A stretch of DNA of 64,000 nt, taken from the NCBI RefSeq assembly GCF_021166585.1, contig NZ_JAJOZE010000014.1:33354-97353 (forward strand), given 5' to 3'. Under the pieces are notes generated by a model that saw nothing but the letters and a program-made list of their open reading frames with translations, ran no database searches and had not been told where the DNA came from. The stretch's first letter is position 1, and the number at the start of each line of letters is the position of its first letter. This stretch comes from Metabacillus kandeliae (lineage in GTDB: Bacteria > Bacillota > Bacilli > Bacillales > Bacillaceae). This document shows positions 15,997 to 24,211 of this stretch, one piece after another. The position numbers and the translations under genes are program-made.

Positions 15997-16875
15997 GTGG
16001 AAATTATTCAGCAGCTTGTTAACGGAATTTCTCTCGGCAGCATATATGCTCTGATAGCCCTCGGCTATACAATGGTATACGGAATCGTCAAGCTGATTAA
16101 CTTTGCGCATGGAGATGTATTTATGATAGGGGCGTTTGCCGGCTTTTACTCCATATCGGTTCTGCATATCGGGTTTTTCCCGGCCCTTTTAATCGCCATG
16201 GCCTTTTGTGCACTGTTTGGAGTGCTTATTGAACGGATTGCGTACAAGCCTCTGCGGAACGCCACAAGAATCGCCGCGCTTATAACAGCGATCGGCGTAT
16301 CGCTTTTTATCGAGTACGGGACTATTTATATCAGGGGAGCGCAGCCTGAAGCTTATCCTAAAGATGTGCTTCCGGCAAGCGAACTTCATTTTGGCAGCAT
16401 TACAATCAGCAGCCAGTCGCTGATGATTCTCGGTGTATCGCTTGTCCTGATGGCGATTCTTCAATTTATTGTGCACAGGACTAAAATCGGGAAAGCGATG
16501 CGGGCTGTTTCACATGATACGGAAGCTGCAAAGCTTATGGGAATCAATGTAGACAGAACAATTTCAGCAACATTTGCGATCGGTTCCGCATTAGCGGGAG
16601 CAGCAGGGGTCATCTTTGGCACCTATTACACGAAAATCGAGCCGCTTATGGGGATTATTCCTGGACTGAAGGCATTTGTTGCCGCCGTTCTTGGCGGGAT
16701 CGGAATTATTCCCGGGGCAATGGCAGGCGGGCTTGTGCTTGGGATTGTCGAGGCGCTTGTCAGTGCATCAGGCTTCTCGCTGTGGCGCGACGGTGCAGCA
16801 TTTATTATCCTTATTTTAATTTTAATTTTCCGTCCGTCCGGTTTATTCGGAAAAAATGTGAGAGAAAAAGTATAA
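15997..16875 (+). CDS. livH: Branched-chain amino acid ABC transporter permease LivH
   Basis: This 292-residue membrane protein has about eight hydrophobic segments and starts with GTG after GAGGGGGG. LivH-family motifs include GSIYALIALGYTMVYGIVKL, NFAHGDVFMIGAF and the ATPase-docking stretch AVSHDTEAAKLMGINVDR. It forms the membrane channel together with LivM. Confidence 0.93.
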   Translation: MEIIQQLVNGISLGSIYALIALGYTMVYGIVKLINFAHGDVFMIGAFAGFYSISVLHIGFFPALLIAMAFCALFGVLIERIAYKPLRNATRIAALITAIGVSLFIEYGTIYIRGAQPEAYPKDVLPASELHFGSITISSQSLMILGVSLVLMAILQFIVHRTKIGKAMRAVSHDTEAAKLMGINVDRTISATFAIGSALAGAAGVIFGTYYTKIEPLMGIIPGLKAFVAAVLGGIGIIPGAMAGGLVLGIVEALVSASGFSLWRDGAAFIILILILIFRPSGLFGKNVREKV

Positions 16876-16888
16876 AGGAGGCAGTCTT

Positions 16889-17863
16889 ATGCCAGCTCTT
16901 AAACGGGCAAAAGGCTTCTGGCTCTGGATCGCAGCAGCTGTCGTCTTTTTTGTTATCAGCCAGGTGATTATCAGCTCAGGGATGCTGAACTCATTTTTAG
17001 TCAATATCCTGTTAACGATCGGCATCAATGTTATTTTGGCTGTCAGCCTTCATTTGATCATCGGCATTACAGGTCAATTCTCCATCGGACATGCGGGCTT
17101 CCTTGCAGTCGGGGCCTATGCCTCAGCAGTCGCAACGATGAAGCTCGGCATGCCTCTTCCGGTGGCGCTGCTTGCAGGCGGGATTGTTGCAGCCATTGCG
17201 GGACTGATTATCGGGCTTCCGAGCCTCAGGCTGAAAGGGGATTATTTGGCGATTGCTACCCTCGGGTTTGGCGAAATTGTCCGGATCGTCTTTTTGAACA
17301 CAGATTATGTCGGCGGAGCAAGCGGCATGCAGGTCACTCATCTGACTGACTGGCCGTGGGTGTTCGGGTGCGTAATTCTTTGTATCATCGTCATTGCAAA
17401 CTTTACAAATTCCACTCATGGACGCGCCTGCATTGCAATCAGGGAAAATGAAATTGCAGCAGATGCAATGGGCATCAATACAACCTATTACAAGGTGGCC
17501 GCTTTTATGATCGGATCTTTTTTTGCCGGCATAGCAGGAGGCTTGTTTGCTCACAACTTTTATATTATTCAGCCGACGAATTTCGGATTTTTAAAGTCAT
17601 TTGATATTTTGATTTTCGTTGTGCTTGGCGGTCTTGGAAGCATGTCCGGCGCTGTGATCGCAGCTGTGCTGCTCACGATCATTTCCGCTTTCCTTCAGGA
17701 GTATCCGGAAACACGGATGATTATTTACAGCCTTGTGCTGATTGTCATGATGCTCTACCGTCCGCAGGGTCTGATGGGAACGAGAGAAATCACTTCTTTC
17801 TTTAAAAAACAAAAACAGCCGGGAGGAGTGAAATCTGATGGCAGCAAACACACCGTTGCTTAA
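16889..17863 (+). CDS. livM: Branched-chain amino acid ABC transporter permease LivM
   Basis: This 324-residue polytopic protein shows LivM hallmarks: LIIGITGQFSIGHAGFLAVG, LRLKGDYLAIATLGFGEIVR and IAIRENEIAADAMGIN. It starts 13 bp after livH with AAAGGAGGC before ATG. Its 3' end overlaps livG by 26 bp, implying translational coupling. It pairs with LivH. Confidence 0.93.
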   Translation: MPALKRAKGFWLWIAAAVVFFVISQVIISSGMLNSFLVNILLTIGINVILAVSLHLIIGITGQFSIGHAGFLAVGAYASAVATMKLGMPLPVALLAGGIVAAIAGLIIGLPSLRLKGDYLAIATLGFGEIVRIVFLNTDYVGGASGMQVTHLTDWPWVFGCVILCIIVIANFTNSTHGRACIAIRENEIAADAMGINTTYYKVAAFMIGSFFAGIAGGLFAHNFYIIQPTNFGFLKSFDILIFVVLGGLGSMSGAVIAAVLLTIISAFLQEYPETRMIIYSLVLIVMMLYRPQGLMGTREITSFFKKQKQPGGVKSDGSKHTVA

Positions 17864-18617
17864 AGTAGATAAGGCTGGCATCCGCTTTGGAGGCTTGAAG
17901 GCTGTCTCAGAGGTGAACCTGGAAATCCGCGAAAATGAGCTGGTCGGTCTGATTGGACCGAACGGGGCAGGCAAAACCACCTTCTTTAACCTGCTGACAG
18001 GAGTTTATGTTCCAACGGAGGGCAGCATCCAGCTGAACGGCGAAAAGCTGAATGGCCTTGCGCCTTATCAGATCACACGGAAGGGCATCAGCAGAACCTT
18101 TCAGAACATCCGCCTTTTTGGAGAACTGTCTGTTCTTGATAATGTGAAGGTTGCCTGCCATACCCAGTCAAGCCACAGGATGCTGCAGTCCATTTTCCGT
18201 TTGCCGGCTCATTTTTCTGGTGAAAAAGAAATGGAAGAAAAAGCCCTCCACTACCTATCCATTTTCGGCCTTGAGCAATACCGGCATGAAAAAGCGAAAA
18301 ACCTTCCATACGGCCAGCAGCGCAGGCTTGAAATTGCGCGGGCCCTTGCAGCAGGGCCGAAGCTATTGCTGCTTGATGAACCTGCTGCAGGAATGAACAA
18401 TAAAGAAACAGAGGCACTGATGAACCTGATTGGCTTTATCCGCGAAAAATTCAGCCTTGCCATTCTTTTGATTGAGCATGATATGCCGCTCGTTATGGGA
18501 GTTTGCGAAAGAATTTACGTTCTTGACCATGGCCTCTTGATCGCAGACGGAGCGCCTTCAGAAATCAGAAACAATCCGAAGGTGATTGAAGCCTATCTAG
18601 GGGAGGAGGTCTCATAA
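17838..18617 (+). CDS. livG: Branched-chain amino acid ABC transporter ATPase LivG
   Basis: This 259-residue ATPase has Walker A GPNGAGKTT, a family-type signature LPYGQQRRLEIARAL, Walker B LLLLDEPAAGMN, and the H-loop LLIEHDMPLVM. It starts at ATG 17838 behind GGGAGGAG, inside the end of livM. It powers transport together with LivF. Confidence 0.93.
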   Translation: MAANTPLLKVDKAGIRFGGLKAVSEVNLEIRENELVGLIGPNGAGKTTFFNLLTGVYVPTEGSIQLNGEKLNGLAPYQITRKGISRTFQNIRLFGELSVLDNVKVACHTQSSHRMLQSIFRLPAHFSGEKEMEEKALHYLSIFGLEQYRHEKAKNLPYGQQRRLEIARALAAGPKLLLLDEPAAGMNNKETEALMNLIGFIREKFSLAILLIEHDMPLVMGVCERIYVLDHGLLIADGAPSEIRNNPKVIEAYLGEEVS

Positions 18618-19324
18618 TGCTTCACATCCAGGACCTGAATGTCTACTATGGCAGCATACATGCTTTGAAAGGCGTTTCGCTTGAAGTGAATCAGGGGGAA
18701 ATCGTGACGCTGATTGGAGCGAATGGAGCCGGAAAAAGCACCCTGCTGAAAACGATATCCGGCTTAATCAAGCCGAAGCAAGGGAAAATTCTCTATGAGG
18801 AACAGTCGATCGGAGGGAAGCAGGCGCAATGGATCGTCAAAAAGGGAATCTCTCACGTACCTGAAGGCAGAAGGGTTTTTGCCAACATGTCTGTAGAAGA
18901 AAACCTTGAGCTTGGCGCCTTTTTAAGAAAAGATAAAAAAGGAATTAAAAATGATTTTGAAAGAGTGTATCATCTTTTCCCGCGCCTGCTTGAACGGAAA
19001 AAACAGCATGCGGGAACCCTCTCAGGAGGAGAGCAGCAAATGCTTGCAATGGGAAGGGCGCTGATGGCAGAACCGCGGCTCCTTATTTTAGATGAGCCTT
19101 CAATGGGCTTGGCGCCGCTTTTGGTTCAGACGATCTTCCGTATCATTAAAGAGATAAACGAAACAGGCACTACCATTCTCCTCGTTGAGCAGAATGCCAA
19201 TATGGCGCTTTCGGTTGCTGAAAGGGCATATGTGCTGGAAACAGGAAAAGTAGTGCTTTCAGGATCTCCTGATGAGCTTTACACAAGTGACGAAATCAAA
19301 ATGGCCTATCTTGGCGGCCATTGA
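18617..19324 (+). CDS. livF: Branched-chain amino acid ABC transporter ATPase LivF
   Basis: This 235-residue ATPase has Walker A GANGAGKST, signature LSGGEQQMLAMGRAL, Walker B LLILDEPSMGLAP and an H-loop replaced by LLVEQNANMAL, as is typical for LivF. The ATG shares one base with the livG stop (TAATG), indicating coupling. It is the last gene of the liv operon and is followed by a terminator. Confidence 0.93.
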   Translation: MLHIQDLNVYYGSIHALKGVSLEVNQGEIVTLIGANGAGKSTLLKTISGLIKPKQGKILYEEQSIGGKQAQWIVKKGISHVPEGRRVFANMSVEENLELGAFLRKDKKGIKNDFERVYHLFPRLLERKKQHAGTLSGGEQQMLAMGRALMAEPRLLILDEPSMGLAPLLVQTIFRIIKEINETGTTILLVEQNANMALSVAERAYVLETGKVVLSGSPDELYTSDEIKMAYLGGH

Positions 19325-19329
19325 ACTAT

Positions 19330-19364
19330 AGCCAGTCTGTCCGCTGCGGCAGGTTGGCTTTTTT
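19330..19364 (+). terminator. Terminator of the liv operon
   Basis: AGCCA (19330-19334) pairs with TGGCT (19355-19359), with inner CTG/CAG and CCG/CGG pairs, followed by six T residues. Confidence 0.8.
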
Positions 19365-19379
19365 ATATGCTGAAAAGAG

Positions 19380-19494
19380 TTATCAACAGAACATAAGCCG
19401 ATGTGGATAAGTCTGTGTATAAAAAATGCTTCATTGGTGAGGTATCCACCAATTTATTAACAATATTCACAGTCTTGTGGATAAGTTATCAACA
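19380..19494. promoter_or_regulatory. Cluster of DnaA boxes
   Basis: Within 115 bp there are three perfect boxes (TTATNCACA), all on the minus strand: 19402-19410 and 19476-19484 (TTATCCACA) and 19414-19422 (TTATACACA). Four boxes have one mismatch: TTATCAACA at 19380-19388 and 19486-19494, TTATTAACA at 19454-19462, ATATTCACA at 19463-19471. The last two boxes form the origin-like pair TGTGGATAAGTTATCAACA. The cluster fills the gap between two convergent genes. No dnaA, dnaN or replication gene is near, so it resembles the non-origin DnaA-box clusters of Bacillus chromosomes. Confidence 0.85.
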
Positions 19495-19496
19495 GA

Positions 19497-19769
19497 TCAT
19501 GCTCTGTTTTCCTCATGGAATTCATGAATTTCGTATGAACCGAATGCCTTTTCCTTCATAATGGGATCGTTTAGCAGGAGTGCTGCAGCCTGGCCGATAT
19601 TTTCGCTGCTATAAATAAAAAAGGCTTTGTCGTTTCCTGCAAAAGGACCGCAAATCTTCAGAGAACCCTGTCTTTTAAGCTTCTCTACGTAATTTTCATG
19701 AGATTGTATCACCTCTGGGGTAAGCTCTGAGCCGTCTTTGTCTCTTAGAAAAATTAAAAACTGCTTCAT
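19497..19769 (-). CDS. YciI-like (YCII domain) protein
   Basis: The 90-residue protein matches the YCII ferredoxin-like fold: MKQFLIFLRDKDGSELTPEV, a central CGPFAGNDKAFFIY, and DPIMKEKAFGSYEIHEF, where the conserved D and the final strand lie. The start ATG follows GGAGGAGAAATA. The biochemical role of such single-domain proteins is generally unknown. It is monocistronic and converges on livF across the DnaA-box cluster. Confidence 0.8.
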   Translation of the reverse strand: MKQFLIFLRDKDGSELTPEVIQSHENYVEKLKRQGSLKICGPFAGNDKAFFIYSSENIGQAAALLLNDPIMKEKAFGSYEIHEFHEENRA

Positions 19770-19858
19770 CTTATTTCTCCTCCTTCATCGAATATATGTT
19801 CGCATTTAATTATAAAACATTCGGGTATCTTGTCAATATAGGTCGAGAGACATCTTTT

Positions 19859-19896
19859 AATTGGTATAGACAACTAGTTAGAAGCGGTGATACACT
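19859..19896 (+). promoter_or_regulatory. nagA promoter with NagR (dre-type) operator
   Basis: TTGGTATAGACAACTAG (19861-19877) resembles the GntR/HutC-family operators (dre sites) recognised by NagR/YvoA and DasR. It covers a possible -35 TAGACA (19867-19872), with TACACT (19891-19896) as -10 at 18-bp spacing. NagR bound here would block transcription of nagABR until GlcN-6-P or GlcNAc-6-P releases it. Confidence 0.7.
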
Positions 19897-19935
19897 TAAA
19901 ATAGGATCATAAAGAAGGGAAGTTGATGGCTGGAC

Positions 19936-21123
19936 ATGCTGCTAATAAAAAATGTAACGGTGCATGCAGAAGAAGAAACCATACCGAACGGCTATGTGCT
20001 AATTGATGGAGAAAGAATTGCGGAAACAGGCAGGGAATGGAAAAAAGATGTTTCTGGATTGAGAGTCCTGGAGTTCACTGGAAAAGAGCAGCTCATTCCC
20101 GGCATGATTGATCTCCACATTCACGGAGCAGGCGGGGCAGATGTGATGGATACAGGAAAAGAAGCGCTTGATACGATGACAAGCCTTCTTCCGGAAGAAG
20201 GCACAACCAGCTTTCTTGCCACAACCATGACAGGCTCAAAAGAGAATATTGAAAAAGCGATCCAAAATGCAGGCGAGTACATGCGGGTGCATGGGAAGCC
20301 TGGCAGTGCCGAAGTGCTGGGCATCCATTTGGAGGGGCCCTTTTTATCTCCGAAAAGAGCAGGTGCTCAGCATCCGGGGCATATTATAGAGCCTGATACA
20401 GAACTGTTTAAAAGGTGGCAGGAGCTCTCAAGGAACGCGATTCGCCTTGTTACGCTTGCACCTGAAAGGCCGGGCGGACTTGAGCTTGCGGCTTATTTAA
20501 AAAGGAACGGCGTAACAGCGTCCATTGGCCATTCTGACGCCAATCATGAGGAAGTGCTGGCAGGAGTAGAGGCTGGGATCACTCATGCGACTCATTTGTA
20601 TAACGGGATGAGCCCGCTTCATCACAGAGAGCCGGGAGTTGTCGGCAGTGTGCTTCTGGATGACCGCATCACTGCAGAAATGATTGTGGATGGCGTTCAT
20701 ATCTCTCCTCCGATGGTGAAGCTTGCCTACAGGAATAAAGGCTGCGAAAAGGTTGTGCTCATTACAGATGCGATGAGAGCAAAGTGCCTGAGCAACGGAA
20801 CATATGACCTCGGCGGGCAGGATGTTGATGTGAAAGACGGAAAAGCTACCTTAAAAGACGGAACCCTAGCCGGAAGCATTTTGCGCATGAGGGATGCGGC
20901 AAGCAATATGATGGCTTTTGCTGGCTGTACAATAGAAGATATTATTCAAATGACAGCGGTGAATCCTGCCAGGCAAATCGGTGCGTACAGCAGGAAAGGG
21001 AGCATCAGAAGCGGAAAGGATGCGGATCTTGTTGTGTTAGACAGCGATCACAATATTCTTTTAACCATCTGCAGGGGGAAAATTTCTTTTCAGAAAGAAG
21101 GGGATGGCCATGCGGCTGATTGA
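19936..21123 (+). CDS. nagA: N-acetylglucosamine-6-phosphate deacetylase
   Basis: This 395-residue amidohydrolase has the metal and substrate motifs in order: IDLHIHGAGG, GIHLEGPFLSP (catalytic metal Glu), SIGHSDA, THATHLYNGMSP, and catalytic Asp in ITDAM. It converts GlcNAc-6-P to GlcN-6-P and acetate. ATG 19936 has only AAGGGAAG about 13 bp upstream, an unusually loose spacing. nagB overlaps its end. Substrate would come from the PTS protein at 7000. Confidence 0.95.
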   Translation: MLLIKNVTVHAEEETIPNGYVLIDGERIAETGREWKKDVSGLRVLEFTGKEQLIPGMIDLHIHGAGGADVMDTGKEALDTMTSLLPEEGTTSFLATTMTGSKENIEKAIQNAGEYMRVHGKPGSAEVLGIHLEGPFLSPKRAGAQHPGHIIEPDTELFKRWQELSRNAIRLVTLAPERPGGLELAAYLKRNGVTASIGHSDANHEEVLAGVEAGITHATHLYNGMSPLHHREPGVVGSVLLDDRITAEMIVDGVHISPPMVKLAYRNKGCEKVVLITDAMRAKCLSNGTYDLGGQDVDVKDGKATLKDGTLAGSILRMRDAASNMMAFAGCTIEDIIQMTAVNPARQIGAYSRKGSIRSGKDADLVVLDSDHNILLTICRGKISFQKEGDGHAAD

Positions 21124-21868
21124 AGCAGCAGATTACCAGGATATGAGCCGGAAAGCGGCAGCTTTTATCGAAGCAGCTATTGCGGAAAAGCCTGATCTTA
21201 TTTTAGGACTGGCAACAGGGGGAACAGTAACCGGAACATATGAACAGCTGATCCGCGATTTTCGCAGCGGAAAAGTAACGTTTCAGAGAGCGGCAAGCTT
21301 TAACTTGGATGAGTATGAAGGAATGCAAAAAGAAGATCGTAACAGCTACCATTATTATATGGAGGAGAATTTTTTCAAGCACGTGGATTTTCAAAAGGGA
21401 AAAAATCATCTTCCAGACGGCATGGCACAGGACATGGAGGAAGCGTGCAGGGAATATGACAGACTGATGGAGGAATACGGAGGGATTGACCTGCAGCTGC
21501 TTGGCATTGGGGAAAATGGACATATCGGCTTTAATGAACCAGGCACAGCGTTTGAAACGAAAACGCACCTTGTCCGGTTAACCCCGTCAACCAAAGCAGC
21601 GAATGCCCGGTATTTTAACTCAGCCGAAGAAGTGCCAGACCGGGCGGTAACAATGGGGATTGCCTCCATTTTGAAAAGCAGGCAGATTCTCCTGCTTGCT
21701 TCTGGAATGAAAAAAGCCGATATTCTGCAAAAGCTCGCTGATGAAGAGGTGACGGAAGACATTCCCGCAACTGTTCTGAAGCAGCATTCCAATGTCGTCA
21801 TCATCGCTGACAAGGATGCCCTGTCCAAACTCACAAAGGAACAGAAAAAGGTACTTGGCCATGATTAA
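21110..21868 (+). CDS. nagB: Glucosamine-6-phosphate deaminase
   Basis: The 252-residue protein has GLATGGTVTGTYEQL (phosphate binding), FNLDEYEG and the catalytic stretch GIGENGHIGFNEPG. It converts GlcN-6-P to fructose-6-P and ammonia. I choose ATG 21110 because AAGGGG ends six bases before it; ATG 21104 abuts that motif. The gene overlaps nagA by 14 bp. Confidence 0.95.
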   Translation: MRLIEAADYQDMSRKAAAFIEAAIAEKPDLILGLATGGTVTGTYEQLIRDFRSGKVTFQRAASFNLDEYEGMQKEDRNSYHYYMEENFFKHVDFQKGKNHLPDGMAQDMEEACREYDRLMEEYGGIDLQLLGIGENGHIGFNEPGTAFETKTHLVRLTPSTKAANARYFNSAEEVPDRAVTMGIASILKSRQILLLASGMKKADILQKLADEEVTEDIPATVLKQHSNVVIIADKDALSKLTKEQKKVLGHD

Positions 21869-22583
21869 TAAGGAATCTCCCCTTCCGATCTACTATCAGC
21901 TTGAGGAAGGAATCAAAAAACAAATTGAAGATGGTGTGCTTCACCCTGGTGACACGCTGCCATCTGAAAGAGAATACTCAGAAATCTATTCTATCAGCAG
22001 AATGACTGTGCGGCAGGCTATCAGCAACCTTGTCACAGAAGGCTTTCTAGAGAGAAAGCGCGGAAAAGGAACCTTTATTGCTCAGAAAAAATTCAAGCAA
22101 AACTTAAAAGGCCTGACCAGTTTTACGGAAGAAATGAAAAAACGGGGTCTCGAACCAGAGACCATTATGATCCATTTTAATAAAATCCCAGCCTCTATTA
22201 CATTGGCCGGGAAACTCGAAATTGAAGCAGGAACACAAGTATTTGAAATAAAGCGCATCCGGCTTGCGGACGGAACGCCAATGGCCTATGAATCGCTCTA
22301 TGTGCCGGCACACCTTTTGCCTGAACTTACGATAGAGCTTGCAAAAAGCTCTATCTATGACTATGCAGAAAGTATGGCAGGCCTTGAAATCGGCCAGGCC
22401 GTTCAGGAGCTTGAAGCTGTTACAGCAAAAAAACGAGAGGCAGCCATGCTGGAAGTGAAAGAGGGCTCACCCATCCTCTGCATTATGAGGAAAACCCGGC
22501 TAAAAGACGGCACAGTATTTGAAGTTGTGGATTCCTATTATAGAGCAGACCGGTATAAGTTTGCGGTGGAGATGGAGCGGTAG
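21861..22583 (+). CDS. nagR: GntR/HutC-family repressor of GlcNAc utilisation
   Basis: The 240-residue protein has an N-terminal winged helix (PIYYQLEEGIKKQIEDG, LPSEREYSEIYSISRMTVRQ) and a UTRA effector domain from about residue 85 to the end. ATG 21861 overlaps the nagB stop by eight bases, and AAAAAGG lies upstream; longer frame into nagB is not used. It is the B. subtilis NagR (YvoA) equivalent and should bind the site before nagA, released by GlcNAc-6-P or GlcN-6-P. Confidence 0.92.
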   Translation: MINKESPLPIYYQLEEGIKKQIEDGVLHPGDTLPSEREYSEIYSISRMTVRQAISNLVTEGFLERKRGKGTFIAQKKFKQNLKGLTSFTEEMKKRGLEPETIMIHFNKIPASITLAGKLEIEAGTQVFEIKRIRLADGTPMAYESLYVPAHLLPELTIELAKSSIYDYAESMAGLEIGQAVQELEAVTAKKREAAMLEVKEGSPILCIMRKTRLKDGTVFEVVDSYYRADRYKFAVEMER

Positions 22584-22635
22584 GAGTTAATGGAGGAGGC
22601 GGTTTTAAACTGCCGGGTCACCAGGAAAAAGTGCT

Positions 22636-22718
22636 CGATATATTTGAAATTTCGCCGATATCTGGTTTGGATCCGCCGATAAGAGTCAGCCATCCGCCGA
22701 TATCGGCAGGCAGTCACA
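22636..22718. repeat. Degenerate 20-21-nt tandem array (array B, 4 units)
   Basis: CGAT cores occur at 22636, 22657, 22677 or so and 22698, in units such as TCGCCGATATCTGG, CCGCCGATAAGAG and CCGCCGATATCGG. Spacing is 20-21 nt. Two further weak cores (ATCAGC 22836, ACCAGC 22855) follow the hairpin at 22775. The array starts about 50 bp after the nagR stop. Confidence 0.65.
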
Positions 22719-22774
22719 GGTACTGCAGCTAGAAAAGTGAAAAAAGCTGCACTTCATACAAGAACTTACCCCAA

Positions 22775-22807
22775 AAACCGGCTCTTAGTTAATAGAAGAG
22801 CCGGTTT
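22775..22807 (+). terminator. Probable terminator downstream of nagABR
   Basis: AAACCGGCTCTT (22775-22786) pairs perfectly with AAGAGCCGGTTT (22796-22807). The T-run is short. It lies 190 bp after the nagR stop. Confidence 0.6.
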
Positions 22808-22887
22808 CAAACTGCCTAAATGCAAGTTCGCCAATATCAGCAGCCCATCTCTATACCAGCACATATTGCACTTAAGTTTTAAGCTAT

Positions 22888-23068
22888 GTTAAAGAAGAAA
22901 TCCGATTTTTCAGCACCTGTTGATTGGAGTGGCAGGCGGGAGACTCCTGCGGGAGCAGCGGGACAGGTGAGACCTAAGGAGGCGCGAAGCGGCGGGGAGG
23001 CTCAAGCGGCCCGCCCCGCGGAAAGCGGACGACTGCAACGGAAATCAACAGCCAAATTTAAGAGAGCC
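22888..23068 (+). repeat. Dispersed GC-rich repeat I, copy 1
   Basis: The core 22917-23051 is bounded by CTGTTGATT and AATCAACAG and carries internal stems (GGCAGGCGGGAGACTCCTGC, CCCGCCCCGCGGAAAGCGG). Conserved flanks extend it from GTTAAAG (22888) to AGAGAGCC (23068). Copies lie at 49174, 56231 and 60975, with a deleted one at 28213. An open frame through it (22886-23161) is not a gene: the same sequence recurs elsewhere in other frames and orientations. Confidence 0.9.
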
Positions 23069-23078
23069 AAAATAAAAA

Positions 23079-23102
23079 AGCCTGACTTAACCGTCAGGCT
23101 TT
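23079..23102 (-). terminator. Terminator of yfhD
   Basis: AGCCTGAC and GTCAGGCT flank TTAACC. Reading on the minus strand, a T-run follows the hairpin. Confidence 0.85.
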
Positions 23103-23109
23103 CTGCACC

Positions 23110-23301
23110 TTATCGCTTACTGCGGGTTTGGCGCTGGTTTGCTGCTTTAGAGCGGGCTTGAGCCTGCATGTCGTTTTTGTCGGCAAGCTCAGTGGAGAAT
23201 TCTTCATAAACACCGTCAGTTTCCTTCTTCAGGTTTTTTGGAACCTGTGGCAAAGAACCTTTGTTTTTGTCTCTTGTGTGCTGTTTATGTCCTCTTCCCA
23301 T
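23110..23301 (-). CDS. yfhD: YfhD family small protein
   Basis: The 63-residue, highly charged protein reads MGRGHKQHTRDKNKGSLPQV at its start and has EFSTELADKNDMQAQARS near the middle, matching the YfhD family of spore-forming Bacilli. The function is unknown; small size and composition suggest a sporulation-associated protein. It lies next to yfhE in the same order as in B. subtilis, with GGGGGGCTTTG before ATG. Confidence 0.85.
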   Translation of the reverse strand: MGRGHKQHTRDKNKGSLPQVPKNLKKETDGVYEEFSTELADKNDMQAQARSKAANQRQTRSKR

Positions 23302-23377
23302 CGCAAAGCCCCCCTTAAAAGTTGAACGTAATGTTCTTTTATAGGATGGCTTTTATCAGGGGAGAGTATGATGGCAG

Positions 23378-23494
23378 TTAGTGTCTTTTATCCTTATATC
23401 CTCCAGCTCTGTCAGCTCTTTTAAATTCTTTTTGGTATGTAACCTTCTGGGCGTTCGAAAGGGTGTTTTTGCCACCGTGTTTTTTGTCAGCCAT
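23378..23494 (-). CDS. yfhE: YfhE-like very small protein
   Basis: A 38-codon gene encodes a basic peptide starting MADKKHGGKNTLSNAQKV and ending EFKRADRAGGYKDKRH. AAAGGAGGG lies seven bases before ATG 23494, a strong binding site. Sequence type and position next to yfhD match the YfhE family. The function is unknown. It is easily missed because of its length. Confidence 0.78.
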   Translation of the reverse strand: MADKKHGGKNTLSNAQKVTYQKEFKRADRAGGYKDKRH

Positions 23495-23576
23495 TAAGCA
23501 TCCCTCCTTTACATATTTAGTTTCGTCAGGAGGCAGCTATTCCATACCGCCGGGCTGGCCATTTAGCATACAAAAA

Positions 23577-23601
23577 AGCCTGCTCGTTTCAGAGCAGGCT
23601 T
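23577..23601 (-). terminator. Terminator of the acetyltransferase gene
   Basis: AGCCTGCTC (23577-23585) pairs with GAGCAGGCT (23592-23600). On the minus strand it is followed by TTTTTT. Confidence 0.88.
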
Positions 23602-23605
23602 GCAC

Positions 23606-24169
23606 TTATGCTTCTTTGAGATGATGCTCTTCCGTTTCAGCTGTATGGGCACAGCGGACGGCATCAAAGGTGTAAAGGTCCTTAGGAATTTCAAACAGGT
23701 TGTAGATATCCTGGCCTTCGTTGATTTGTTCCAATAGAGCAGCTCTTGTCTCGTTTGAGTTAATGACGTAAGGCAGCTTTTCCGCTGCTTTCGTGGAGCG
23801 GATGTTCACTTTGCGGATGCGCATGAAAATGGTGTGAACGTCCAGTTCATAGAACAGTTCGTTGAAGAACGCATCTTTAGCTAGCTTGTTGTAGCCCTTG
23901 CCGTGGTAATCCTTGCCGATCCAGGTGCCGAGAAAGCCGGCCCCTTCCTGAATATCAAAGAGACTGATTGTGCCAATTGGAGAGCCCCATTCGTCAAGAA
24001 TGGTACGTGAGATCAATTCACCGCGCTCTTCCGCTTCAATCGTTTGCTTTGTTAAAAACAGGTACTCTTCAATTGATGAGGCTTTATGACGAACAAACGG
24101 GAAGACATCCGGGTGCTGCATGAGTTCGTAAAGCGCGTAGCTGTCGTGAATGTCACGTTTCTTAAGCAT
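23606..24169 (-). CDS. GNAT-family N-acetyltransferase
   Basis: This 187-residue protein has a RimJ/RimL-type GNAT fold: PIGTISLFDIQEGAGFLGTW, acetyl-CoA-binding GKGYNKLAKDAFFNELF, and FMRIRKVNIRSTKAAEKL. The substrate is unknown. ATG 24169 follows GGAGGGAGAG. The 5' region on the minus strand contains an unusual structured element (24212-24301), so the gene may be controlled by its leader. Confidence 0.82.
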   Translation of the reverse strand: MLKKRDIHDSYALYELMQHPDVFPFVRHKASSIEEYLFLTKQTIEAEERGELISRTILDEWGSPIGTISLFDIQEGAGFLGTWIGKDYHGKGYNKLAKDAFFNELFYELDVHTIFMRIRKVNIRSTKAAEKLPYVINSNETRAALLEQINEGQDIYNLFEIPKDLYTFDAVRCAHTAETEEHHLKEA

Positions 24170-24211
24170 AATACTCTCCCTCCAATTGAGGGCAGAAGTA
24201 TGCTAAATAAG

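Noticed and set aside
19380..19494. Chromosomal replication origin
   Set aside because: DnaA boxes are dense, but dnaA/dnaN and other origin genes are absent and the cluster is only 115 bp; it is reported as a non-origin cluster instead.
22886..23161. A 91-codon open frame on the plus strand
   Set aside because: It runs through repeat I, which recurs elsewhere in both orientations and other frames, and ends inside yfhD on the other strand.
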